From Selaginella moellendorffii (taxonomy: Eukaryota; Streptophyta; Lycopodiopsida; Selaginellales; Selaginellaceae), in contig NW_003314343.1 of NCBI RefSeq assembly GCF_000143415.4, forward strand, positions 573,442-637,441: a stretch of 64,000 bases of DNA, written 5' to 3'. The first letter of the stretch is position 1; each line of letters starts with the position of its first letter. A program made the position numbers and the translations under genes. Under the pieces are notes generated by a model, which was not told the origin of the DNA, made no database searches, and worked only from the letters and a program-made list of their open reading frames with translations. This document shows, in pieces, positions 20,690-30,529 of this stretch.

Positions 20690-21100
20690 TAGTTAAGGGT
20701 TTTAGGATACTTGAGGTTAAATATATTTGGGTTTGAATAGTACTGGATTGAGTGACCTCCTAAGAAGTCTAAATTCATGAGCTAACATTTTGGTATTAGA
20801 AGTATCTCCTCTACTGGTTGGTTAAGGGAATCATACCATATGTTGAGATTAACATCTGGTAGATTCAGTTTGCCTCTAGCTAAGCTCAACTCAAGAGGTA
20901 GGGTGTTAAAAAAGTGGGGCTTTCAGAAGAGTTATAGCTTTTAATTTTCATTCACGTGGGCATGAACTTACAAGAAAACATGGTGGGTTCCCCTTTTTTA
21001 ATTAGTTAAGGGTTTTGGGTTAAGTGTCCTTAGGTTTGAATAGTACTAAGTTGGATTGCCTGTTGGAAAGTCTAAATTCAAGAGCTTACACAATAGTTTT
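20690..21100 (+). repeat. Dispersed repeat, two tandem copies (also at 42720-42960 and 62440-62510)
   Basis: Both copies share 'ttagttaagggtttt', 'ttgggtttgaatagtact' and 'aagtctaaattca(t/a)gagct'. The same order recurs at 42720-42960 and, truncated, at 62440-62510. The family is unknown; it may be an LTR/leader fragment because 'ggtatta/ggtatc' follows in two copies. Confidence 0.55.
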
Positions 21101-21284
21101 TTTGCTCCAAGACTATATGTAATACCCTTTTAAGGTATTTATGGTCATAATCTTGGAATAGCCCTTGATTTGCCTTCATATTGTATATTTTATTTTCTTC
21201 TCTTTGCTTATTCCCAATAGAGTTTGGTAACAATCTTTTTTCATGGTAAATACCACTTCTTTCTTGTTTTTCACTTCATTTTCT

Positions 21285-21450
21285 CGATCATAGAATGAAA
21301 TTTGGATATACTATCACTGTGAATCCTTAGAACTTCATAAAGATAAAATAACCACTAAAGGCTCTTTTATTAAGCAATTGATCCTTTTCCAATTGGCTTA
21401 AAGGAAAAAAGATAATGTGCAGTACACTCACATCCACTTTATGGGAGAAA
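21285..21450 (+). repeat. Decayed foldback element arm
   Basis: 'GAAATTTGGATATACTATCACTGTGAATCCTTAG...' matches the left arm of the foldback element at 61909-62211, including 'CCAATTGGCTTAAAGG'. Confidence 0.6.
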
Positions 21451-21733
21451 TAGCCTCAATTGGTGGTAATGACAATGCCTTAACCTAGGAAATGTGATTG
21501 AAAACATGTGGGCCCAAAGTTGGTAGCTAGTTCTTTGAGGATGTGGATGTATATCCCCCTCTTAAAGCACTTTTTTTTTTCTTTTTTTTGCAGGGGGGGG
21601 GGGGGGGACTAGCATCTTTAGTTGTTGGAATCTATGCTAACTTTGCAACAGCTTCATGGTCTTTGAGTGGTGGCTACTTTAGCTCTAAACACTATTGAAC
21701 ACTTTCTTTTTCCTCGTCCACTAATGCCTTAAT

Positions 21734-22242
21734 TCTTAGGCATTAGGTCAGGATAATAGGATAAAGAAAGGGCCTTACAATCAAGTGATCACCCCTTTAG
21801 CCAGTTGGCTTAGGGTGTAAGGGATAGGATCCTAACATTGGTATTGGAGCCCAGTTCGATTCTCGTGGCTGATGAGTGGGGCAGGAATATTCTGAAGGAA
21901 TATTCAACATAGTGAATCTAGAGGGAGAACCAAGGTTTGGTAGACCCTAAAAGAAGGACCATGGTGACTAGAGGATGGCCTAAGAATGATCACAGTGGGG
22001 TAGGAATATTCTGAAGGAATATTCAACATGGTGAATCTAGAAGGAGAACCAAGGTTTGGTAGACCCTAAAAGGACCATGGTGACTAGAGGATGGCCTAAG
22101 AATGATCGCAGACAATCATTCCCTAACAAGGGGAGGATTGTTAGGCATCAGGTCAGGATAATAGAATAAAGAAAGGGCTCTACAATCAAGTGATCACCCC
22201 TTTAGCCAGTTGGCTTAGGGTATAAGGGATAGGATCCTAACA
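21734..22242 (+). mobile_element. Complete TRIM (miniature LTR retrotransposon) with TTAAT target duplication
   Basis: Two 104-bp LTRs (21734-21837 and 22139-22242) end in CCTAACA. The right one starts TGTTAGG, and the left one starts TCTTAGG (a mutated TG). Just after the left LTR is a primer site, TTGGTATTGGAGCCCAGTTC, like the 3' end of initiator tRNA-Met. Just before the right LTR is a polypurine tract (AAGGGGAGGAT). The direct flanks are TTAAT at 21729-21733 and 22243-22247. The 301-bp interior has no coding frame and contains a tandem duplication of about 115 bp. These are the hallmarks of a TRIM, which must be moved by an autonomous partner. The LTRs differ at only a few positions, so it is fairly young. 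Confidence 0.9.
21870..22120 (+). repeat. Tandem duplication inside the TRIM
   Basis: 'gtggggcaggaatattctgaaggaatattcaacat...' through 'gatggcctaagaatgatc' occurs twice. The copies differ by a few bases and a 3-4 nt indel. Confidence 0.85.
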
Positions 22243-22900
22243 TTAATAAATACCTCTTGTGGGCATTTATGAATGGTTAGTTCATCCCTAGAGTTTTCTC
22301 TCTAGTCTCATACTTTTCACTCTTTGATTTCTTCTTCTTAACTTTGGAGTTTCTATCCTTGAGATTCCTATATTTAGCATTTTTAGTATCTAGAGCATCT
22401 TTGCATTTTTTGAGTGGCAAGTCATGGTTTCTTGTGTGACAAAGTCATGCACAATTCTCCCATGATTGCTCATTATGCTAGAGCTTTAGCTTTGTGAAAA
22501 CTCTTAGTGGCATTTGCAATGAGTACCCTTTTGTTTCTTTACCAACTAGATGTGGGTTCTTGCACATTGGGGCCCTATGTGATCCTCTCATGGTTTTCTA
22601 TTGTGCTGGTGCATTTGAGCTAGATGAGCTGCAAGATTCTTGAGATATTCCACTTCCTAAAATATTCTTTAACCAAATATTCCTCTAGAATATTCTCCTT
22701 CTTCCTCATGAGTATATAGGGTGAGAGGGGGATCACAAGAGAAATACATCTTTATAAAACTTTGTTTAGTGTTCTTCTAAGGGTTCTCATCTCCTAAGAC
22801 TTCGTTGAGGGGGCCACTCTATAGTGGTGTCCTTGTCAGGGTCTACTAGTCCCAATATATGCTTAAATCACCAACATAGAGATGTCTCTAGATGATGGTT
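22243..22900. other. Unassigned repeat-like sequence
   Basis: No open frame or named repeat could be supported between the TRIM and the LINE relic. Confidence 0.4.
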
Positions 22901-24930
22901 ACATCTTCCTAACCTAACGTTCATCTGGCCTTTTGAAAAAGTGCTTTGAAGAAGAGAGGTTAGTGTAGTCAGTCCTTGGCCCTCATTGGCTTGACCTACT
23001 GCAACAGAAATGCCCTTCAGAGGTAGTGGATTCCCTACACCAAGAGGCCAGCTTGTGAGGGGCCTAACAGCCAGTTTGAGTCAAATTGCCACAGCCTCAG
23101 GCTACAGTGCTTGGGCTGAATTGCCAAAAGACTCTGTCTAAACATAAGTTTCCAAAGTTGCTTATTTGGTTCCAACACTTGTAGGATGGCCATGTCACTA
23201 GGATCAATTACCTAACCCTCCAAGTTCCTATGGCCTTGCTGTTGACCTCCGCGCCACCTTGGACATCTTTCTACCATCCCCACTCCACAAATATTTCCTG
23301 GCCATACTCTGGATTTTGTTGAGGGTGAGCTCTTGAATTGGCCAGATTGAGATATAATACCAGATATATGTGCATATATGTGTGGAGGAAATCCCAGTTA
23401 TCCCTCAATTATATGCTTTTTTGACATCCAGAAGCTAAGTGACTACTTCCTGCTCTGATTCACAAGCCCAGCACTGAGTGCGAAGGTACATCCACACATT
23501 CTCAGAGATCTATCACCCGAGCACAAAGCCTATTTGTTGTTCCCAGATTAGGATCGGCATGACTCAATTGTAGTTAGAGGGCCATTGCATTCTCAAAGAC
23601 CTTGTATACAGCATTCAACATTGTGATAGGCCTCCACTTACAGAAGTTTGAATTCAGCCCACTTGAGGATGAGTGCAATCTGCCCTGTAGTGGAAGCAAG
23701 CCATCCCTCTAGGCTGTCTTCCACAGTGTCATCAGCCAGGGTCCAAGTTCTTCCCACTGCATCGTGAAGAAAAGTGGGAGTAGGCCATCAGATTCCCATT
23801 AAGTTTGAATAAATCTGCTTCTAATCTCACCACTCACTCTAGTGGAACTCTGGATGGGAGAGTTTGCAGCACCTCCTAGGCAGCATAGTCTCTCTCTAGG
23901 GTCTTGGACTGGCCCATGCATGTGGTATATAATGAGCTTTGGATGCTATATTGTGTCTCCTCAAACATCCCATCTAGTCACTATAGGCCCAAGATAGGGG
24001 AGAATCCAACATTATATTGTAAGGTCTTTAGTTTAAACTTTCCAAAAAGTCACCCATCTCACAGTACAATGTTTAACTCCATAATCCTAAAACTTTTAAC
24101 CAATTGAATTTGTTCATTCCATCCTCAATTATCCTCCATTGTTCAAACTTTTCACTCAATCACCTCCTGTTCCCGAAGCTTCATCTCATTTTTAACCACG
24201 GTGGCATTCAGCATCATATGGGAACTTGGCAAGCATCTTCTGTGCAGTTGCCACTTTTTTCATATGGAGCTCTCATATGGCACTTCCCTTCATATCTCAA
24301 AAACCCTAAACAGAAGGCAAATGGGATATTCCATGCTCACCGGCATTCTTAGAGTACTCCCTCAAATCCTACATAGAGCTCTTGTCCACGAGCACGTCTT
24401 GGACAATTCTTTGTGCTTCCAAATCTCTAAGTGTGGTCTTAGAGATATGCAGATGCCTTTCTCTTTTTGGAGTCTGATGAAACACCTAAGAGGATTGTGG
24501 TCTGAGAACGATGAGAAGCTCCGAGGCATAGACCTAGTCAAGACACGCTTGGCAATGAACCCATTCCCTTGTGAATAGGCGTGCATGAGGCACAAGCCAA
24601 GGGTCTGATGTAGGTCCCTAGGTTTTGCCAGGCCCTTAGTTCCTCTCCGTAAAAAATCCTCGACTTGGGGCACAGTATACCAACTTTCAAACTTTAGCTC
24701 CTCTGCTGGGGGATCAAACATGGCATTCGTCCAGGGAGGTTACCAGGAACCTGATGTGATGAGCCTCGAGGGGGGCCTTCCTCTCGAGTTCCTTCTCCTG
24801 TTTGTCTGAGAGTTCTGAGAGTTCAAAGGGGCAGCTCGGCTCCAGTGTGACCTTCTTCTGCTCATTGCATGGCCTAACATCTGGCAAATATTACAGCGAA
24901 CTCCACTTCCTTCTTCGACCACCATGATGT
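22900..24930 (-). pseudogene. L1-type LINE relic (gag knuckle, endonuclease tail, reverse transcriptase)
   Basis: Read on the minus strand, 24740-24925 encodes a CCHC-like knuckle ('RCNICQMLGHAMS', last Cys lost), as in plant L1 ORF1 proteins. 24362-24721 includes 'SFSDHNPLRC', the SDHxPL end of the APE-type endonuclease. 23560-23900 in broken frames encodes 'WRPITMLNAVYKVFENAMAL', the conserved reverse-transcriptase box ('RPI-LLN-YKI'), preceded by a 'DGLLPLFF...GPWLMTLW' block. Order and strand agree with one L1 element. It is full of stops and frameshifts. The exact ends are not resolved. Confidence 0.65.
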
Positions 24931-25222
24931 GTTTGTCAAGGAATTCCTCTTGAGTTCGGTAAGAACTCTCTTTTTTCTTGTGCCATCAAAGCAATCTCTA
25001 TGCAATTCAACATAACATGCAAATAATATTTTTGTGATTGAAACGATCAGTCACAAAAGAATAATCAGAGCGATCATCAAGAATCAAGAAGATGGCCATT
25101 AAGTGGCAAAAATATCTTAGGGTTATGGCAATGATGCTGATCAATGGTTTGGCAGCGCAAGTGAGATGTGTCCAAGGTAAACAAAGTTCCTTACCTAGGC
25201 ACTTTGTAACCCGGTTCACCTG

Positions 25223-27101
25223 GTGGGCCTGCCCGACTTGATGAATCTTGCCCGCACATGGAGACGCATGCGTCCCGTGGTAGTCGGTCCCAAGGGCGAT
25301 GGCAAGTCTTGCAGGCTCAGGGCATTCGTCTCTCTCCTCTGCACCGCGGCTCCGGTGGAGGCCGTAGTGAACGAGCTAGAACTGACCTCGTTACGTGGTC
25401 TGTTGATGCCCTTATGCGGAGCAGCCCAACGTCACAGCTGAGATCTTCCCTTCGCTCAAGGCTTTTCTGGAGCGACGGAAGTTCTTGGGGGAGGACTTCA
25501 CGTCATTGTGGATATTGTTCAGGCTTTGGAAACACTAAGGAGCGCTGAGAAATGCAAACCAGATGTCCAAGACCGCCTCCAAGCACACAAGTCGTTGATG
25601 CATGTTATTAGCGGCTACAAGGTTATTTTTGGAATCTCCCATGCACTATAGGGGACTCTCAAGGACAGACGACGAGAATGTCAATATCTTTCGATCAGAA
25701 GGATTCACCGAGAATGTCAATATCTTTCCAACAGAAGGATTCACCAAGGTTTGTGGTTTTCACTTCATATGCGGCTAATGCTTCTTTCACAGGAACAATT
25801 GCACAAGTTTATGCAGCATGCCTCAGTTCTAGGTGCTGTTGTTGCTGATGACCCGTATAGACGTCAACTAGTGGAGTTTTACGCAGCCAAGCACCCACTT
25901 TCGCTGGATATCCTGGACAGGGCCTGCATACAAATTGCCACTAAGAAATTGCTCGGAGCGCAGCAAGTTGACCTGGATGTGGGTCCTGATGGACGCTGGT
26001 CTTGGCCTCCCGAATTGCCAGACTTGACGCCGAAGGAAGTCGGCGAGCTGCTAGACAGCTATGAAGACTGGGATTCAGTCATCTCTGCCTTCGTAAACGA
26101 CAAGCACTTCCATGCTCTGAGGACGTCTGAGAGCTGGACATTGAGGGGGACTTCAGCACCAACAGGCGGATTATAATCGTGGATCCCAGATATGCATACG
26201 CGAATAGGTTCTGTACGCCTTTCATTCCAGCAAATCTACGTGGAGGAGTTTAGAAGTAAAGAAGAGGATGCTGGTGGTGACCACGGCCCTTGGGTGGCTT
26301 ATGCAAGGATGGCCTCCCGGGGTGCACCATTGAATGGGAGCGAGGCTGGATGGCTGTGCGAGGGGCTCTGTAACGACGTCATTTCGCGTCGGGGACTAAC
26401 GATTGATCCCTCCGGGTTGTCTCTCAATGTGCTTTCTCTGACTACTTTCTCCACCATCCCAGGCGACGTGGCCACAGGAATGCTCAGGAAAGGAACTGGC
26501 TTCATGTTCTGGCCGATCCAGTACAATTACGGCAGGGTAGATGCGGTGGTTTTCTACAGAGACACTGCTGGCAAGCTGCATATAATTGGTCTGCAGTACA
26601 CAACCTGCTTGGAGGACCATCTGCACTCGGGGTCGGAGTTCATGAGCATTCGGGAGCTTGAGAAGTGGTACGGGAGTGATATCCTGGAAGCAACACAGAA
26701 GTCGCAGGAGCTTTGTTTGTTCAACGATGCAGCCTCGAGTTCCGCAGGAGGATGTCAGGCAGCTGCGAGATGGAAGCCACGTGGGCATTCTGCAGCACAG
26801 ACGCCATGTTATCTCTTTCGAAGCTGCACTGGAAGGCAGGGTGAAAAGCAACGTAAGAACTTTGATGCGGGAAATGACCACTCTACGAGAGTGGTGCTTA
26901 CCTGCGGCGCTCGAGCCCGTGCTTCTGGCTGCTCACGGGAGCACCATCGAGTTGAGCAGCAGCCGGTTCAAGAAGTTGACACGCTACGAGGCCAATGCCC
27001 TGGCACTGAATGCGGGTATCGATCCCAATGCCTACACCCGGGTGGAGCGTCTCAAGGAAAAACTTCTGCATGACAAAGTTGTCGTTATGTCCAAAGAATA
27101 A
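25223..27101 (+). pseudogene. Broken Crinkler/RHS-like gene (P-loop NTPase plus REase-like domain)
   Basis: The first part (25223-25441) has a Walker A motif, 'VVVGPKGDGKS'. After an in-frame TGA the same frame continues to a hydrophobic Asp motif, 'LHVIVDIVQ' (about 25496-25522), a Walker B candidate, then stops at about 25648. Later frames (25784-26176, 26250-26735, 26736-27101) carry 'GSEAGWLCEGL' and 'YGRVDAVVFYRDTAGKLHIIGLQYT', which fits the restriction-endonuclease-like core of CR (Crinkler-RHS) proteins. At least two frameshifts and two stops break it. A 35-bp tandem duplication sits at 25675-25745. CR proteins in other eukaryotes are conflict or effector proteins; that role is from family knowledge. 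The assignment rests on short motifs and needs a profile search. Confidence 0.45.
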
Positions 27102-27281
27102 TATTTTGGCTGGGTTAAAAGCGATACTTATTCGTGAGTCCCCTGGACCAGGCATTCATGTAAGTTTTGACCCGGGAAAGCAGGAGGTTTTGTATTGGTT
27201 GGAGTTGTTCAACAGGTATTACGAGGAAACTCTTACAAGTGGCATCAAGCCATAGAGATTCTTTTCAGCAGGTACCTTAAT

Positions 27282-27906
27282 TTCTTAGTATTGTGCGGGA
27301 TGCAGGGCTAAGATGGTTTTGTATTGTCAAGCAAGAATTGCGAGGATGATGAGGTGGAGATAGCATTGGCACAATTCAGGTAAATAATTTTCAATGATCA
27401 CTAAAAAAAAGAATTTTGGTGATTTCCAGAGTTGTACTCAAATGTAATAGTCCTCAAGGGAAGTCACATAGCCGTGAGTGGACCTGCAACATCTACAATG
27501 CTCGAGGTGGTGGAGGCCGAGATTCAACCTCAAGATCGTCCAGTTTGTTGCCTAAAAAGCTGGATACGCAACTTTATGCACGGACCTACTTGAATTCTTA
27601 GTATTGTGCGGGATGCAGAGCTAAGATGGTTTTGTATTGTCAAGCAAGAATACAAGAAGTTGCGAGGATGATGAGCATTGGCACAATTCAGGTAAATAAT
27701 TTCTAATGATCACCAAGAAAAAAAAAGAATTTTGGTGATTTCCAGAGTTGTACTCAAATGTAATAGTCCTCAAGGGAATTCACATAGCCGTGAGTGGACC
27801 TGCAACATCTACAATACTTGAGGTGGTGGAGGCCCGAGATTCAACCTCAAGATCATCCAGTTTGTTGCCTGAAAAGCTGGATACGCAAGTACCCCGCGGA
27901 CCTACT
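27282..27906 (+). repeat. Tandem duplication of about 310 bp
   Basis: Unit 1 (27282-27596) and unit 2 (27597-27906) both start 'TTTCTTAGTATTGTGCGGGATGCAG'-like and end 'CGGACCTACTTGAATT'. They are nearly identical apart from small indels. It lies between the CR-like pseudogene and the 3' end of the receptor kinase gene. Confidence 0.85.
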
Positions 27907-27937
27907 TGAATTTAAAATCCAGAATAGTCCCACTGCA

Positions 27938-30307
27938 CTATCGAGGCTCCGGGGGAGTAGAAAACGTTTTGGACCTCCTGTTCTTGGGATCGCTGGCGGC
28001 GGAGTTTGACGATGATGAGTAGAACCTTGGGTTCATAGCTCGGATGTCGAAAGTGGCAGAGAGCGGGACATTGACGTTGGAATGGCCGGAGAGCATCGCT
28101 ACCACGTGAGACATGGAAGGCCTGGCCTGCGGGGAAGCTTGAGTACACATGAGGGCGATGTGGATTGCTTGGACGAGCATTCTCTCTTGCTCGTTGCTGC
28201 TGGATCTTATGAGCTTGGGGTCTAGAAGATTTGCAAGCAATCCATCGGAATGGAGCTGCCAAGCCTGTGGAAAGAGAAAAAGTTTGCTTGAGGATAACTT
28301 TCTTGACAAAGACAAATTACATACCCATTCCAGAAGATATTGCTCAGGTCCCGGCAGCGTCACGTCCCTGTTCTTTCTTCCGGCCAGAGTCTCGAGTACC
28401 ACGACTCCAAAACTGAAAACATCAGCCTTTTCGCTCAAGTGCCCGTGAAAGGCATACTCCGGAGCCATATATCCACTGCAAGAAAATCACATTTTTAGTC
28501 TGCATGCGTAGTGATGGATCACCTACTAGGTTCCTGCGACTTTTGTGGTGATGATCTCTGTCGCTTCGTCCTCTTCATACAGCCTTGCCAGTCCAAAGTC
28601 TGATATCTTGGCTTCGAATGTTTCGTCCAGCAGGATGTTGCTGGGCTTTATGTCCCGATGAACGATTCGAATTTGTGAATCCTCGTGAAGGTACGTGAGG
28701 CCCCGAGCTGTTCCAAGCAGGATATTGTACCGGGTGGTCAAGGACAATCGAGGAGTTTCTTCCTCACTGAGCATGTCGTCTGTCTCAACGCTAAAAGATA
28801 AGATGCAAACCACCTAAGCAAGAAAGTTTACTTACCAAGCAAAGCCTTTTCAAGGCTGTTGTTCTTGAGGAACTCGTAGACCAGGAGCCTTTCACTGCCT
28901 TCGACACAGCACCCCAGTAGCCTGACAAGATTCCGGTGCTGTACGCTGCCAATAACCTGAACTTCGTTGAGAAACTGCTGCTCCCCTTGCTTGGAAGACA
29001 CCGAGAGCTTTTTGATAGCGATCTCGGTCCCATCACCAAAAGTCCCCTGTAGCAAAAAGAAAAAGGAGAAATAAGTAATGAGAAACCATGCTGGGAGTGA
29101 TCAAATCCACACCTTATATACGGCACCAAATCCACCCTCGCCGAGCTTCTTGTCGTCACTAAAATCTTCAGTAGCACGTCTCAACAGATCATAGGAAAAA
29201 GTCACCGGCCCTCGATGCAACGTCAACTGGAGCTCATCAAATTCCTCTGCAAACACCATCCAAAAGTAACGAACAATGGATTTTTTTCTAGAGAGTAAAC
29301 GAGAGCGACATACCACGCGCTGGTTCCTGCTTTTTAGGAAGTTTTTTCCTCCTCTTGAGAATAAAATATCCGAGCACGAGGAGCAGCAATGCCGCCACAC
29401 CAGCGATTGGAATCCCAATTGCCAGTCCCAAAGTTTTCTTCCCTGTTACACACAGAGGAAAGCAACCTTTCACTCGAAATTCATCCAAGAAGAAAGATTT
29501 CGATTTCATACCTTTGGAACCGGATGGGAGAGTCGCATTTTCGGCAATGCCCTGGAAGAACTTCGATCCCTGGAAGAAAAGCGTGCAGCTAGCATAGTAG
29601 CAAACACCTCCGCCGCCGCCGCGGCAAGTGCTAGCGATCACATTCTCCGCGGCCGCGAGGCAAGCGGCGCAATCGGCAGCGCTTAGATCCGGAACGCACT
29701 GACCGAGAGCGTACGCCGGCGCCGCGGACTCGATCCCCGCCACTGCCGCCACATATTTTCTCGCGCTCTGAGGAACCCTAATTTCAAGGAACTCTAGAGC
29801 GGTCTTGGAATTGGGCTGGAAAATCGCCAAGGAAGAGGAAGGGGTCGAGCAATTGGCGATGCTGGAGACGATATCGAGAGTGGAGGAGAAGAAGTGATCC
29901 TCGTAGCGCAGGAAGCAGTGATCGAGGTAGACCCTGCCCCCTTTGGTGGAATTCCTCACGCAGGTGGAATTTAGGAGCTGGGAGGCCGATCGAGCGCACG
30001 AGGAGCATTCCTGGGCAGTGATGTCGCCGCGGCATTGGATTAGGCCATAGACGGTGTCGCCCAGATTTCCGGAGCTCATGGATTTGAATCCTCCAGCGGC
30101 GGGCCCTTGATCGAGGAGAGTGGCGAGCACTGTCTGGATGTTAGCTCCCATTTGCCTGGAGGTGAAAGTATAGGCGTCGGAGCACGAGAATGTGGCATTG
30201 GCAGTGGAATTGGATGTGAATTGGGCGTGGGCGCCTCTTGCGAGAGCAGCGATGGCGATCATGGCGATCGCAAGAACAAAATCAAGAGAAGGAGGATGAT
30301 CCGCCAT
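27938..30307 (-). CDS. Cysteine-rich receptor-like kinase (DUF26/CRK)
   Basis: Plasma-membrane receptor kinase, expected to sense extracellular cues and phosphorylate Ser/Thr in the cytosol. Seven exons: 30307-29512, 29442-29314, 29246-29113, 29046-28836, 28790-28527, 28475-28325, 28264-27938. All introns are GT-AG. The start is an ATG followed by a signal peptide (residues 1-28). Two DUF26 (Gnk2-type) domains each have the C-x8-C-x2-C motif ('[13 protein letters not shown]', '[13 protein letters not shown]'). A transmembrane helix ('[23 protein letters not shown]') is followed by a KRRKK stop-transfer. The kinase domain has '[11 protein letters not shown]', 'IAIKK', 'HRDIKPSN', 'DFGLARL' and 'GYMAPEY', so all catalytic residues are present. 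The exon 5 donor (TA|GTAGGT) splits the codon just before GYMAPEY, and an in-frame TAG follows if it is unspliced. The gene looks intact. Confidence 0.95.
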
Positions 30308-30529
30308 GGTTTCTCTTCCTTGCGATGGAAATGCTAATTCATCGATAGGAAGTAGCGAGGGAAAGATCAAAATCTTCTCTTCTTCTTTTCTTCCAATTTT
30401 CTAAGAAACTCTTCTGTTTGTTTGGACACATCGCAAACAGGAGTTTTTCTAAAATTTCCAACGATCTGGTCCGTCCGCCAAGTTTGACCCAGCGACGATG
30501 GATAGGCCATACACGTGTCATGACTTTAG

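Noticed and set aside
21800-21865. tRNA-like A and B boxes suggesting a SINE
   Set aside because: The motif resemblance comes from the LTR end and the tRNA-Met primer site of the TRIM, whose LTR pair and target duplication are clear.
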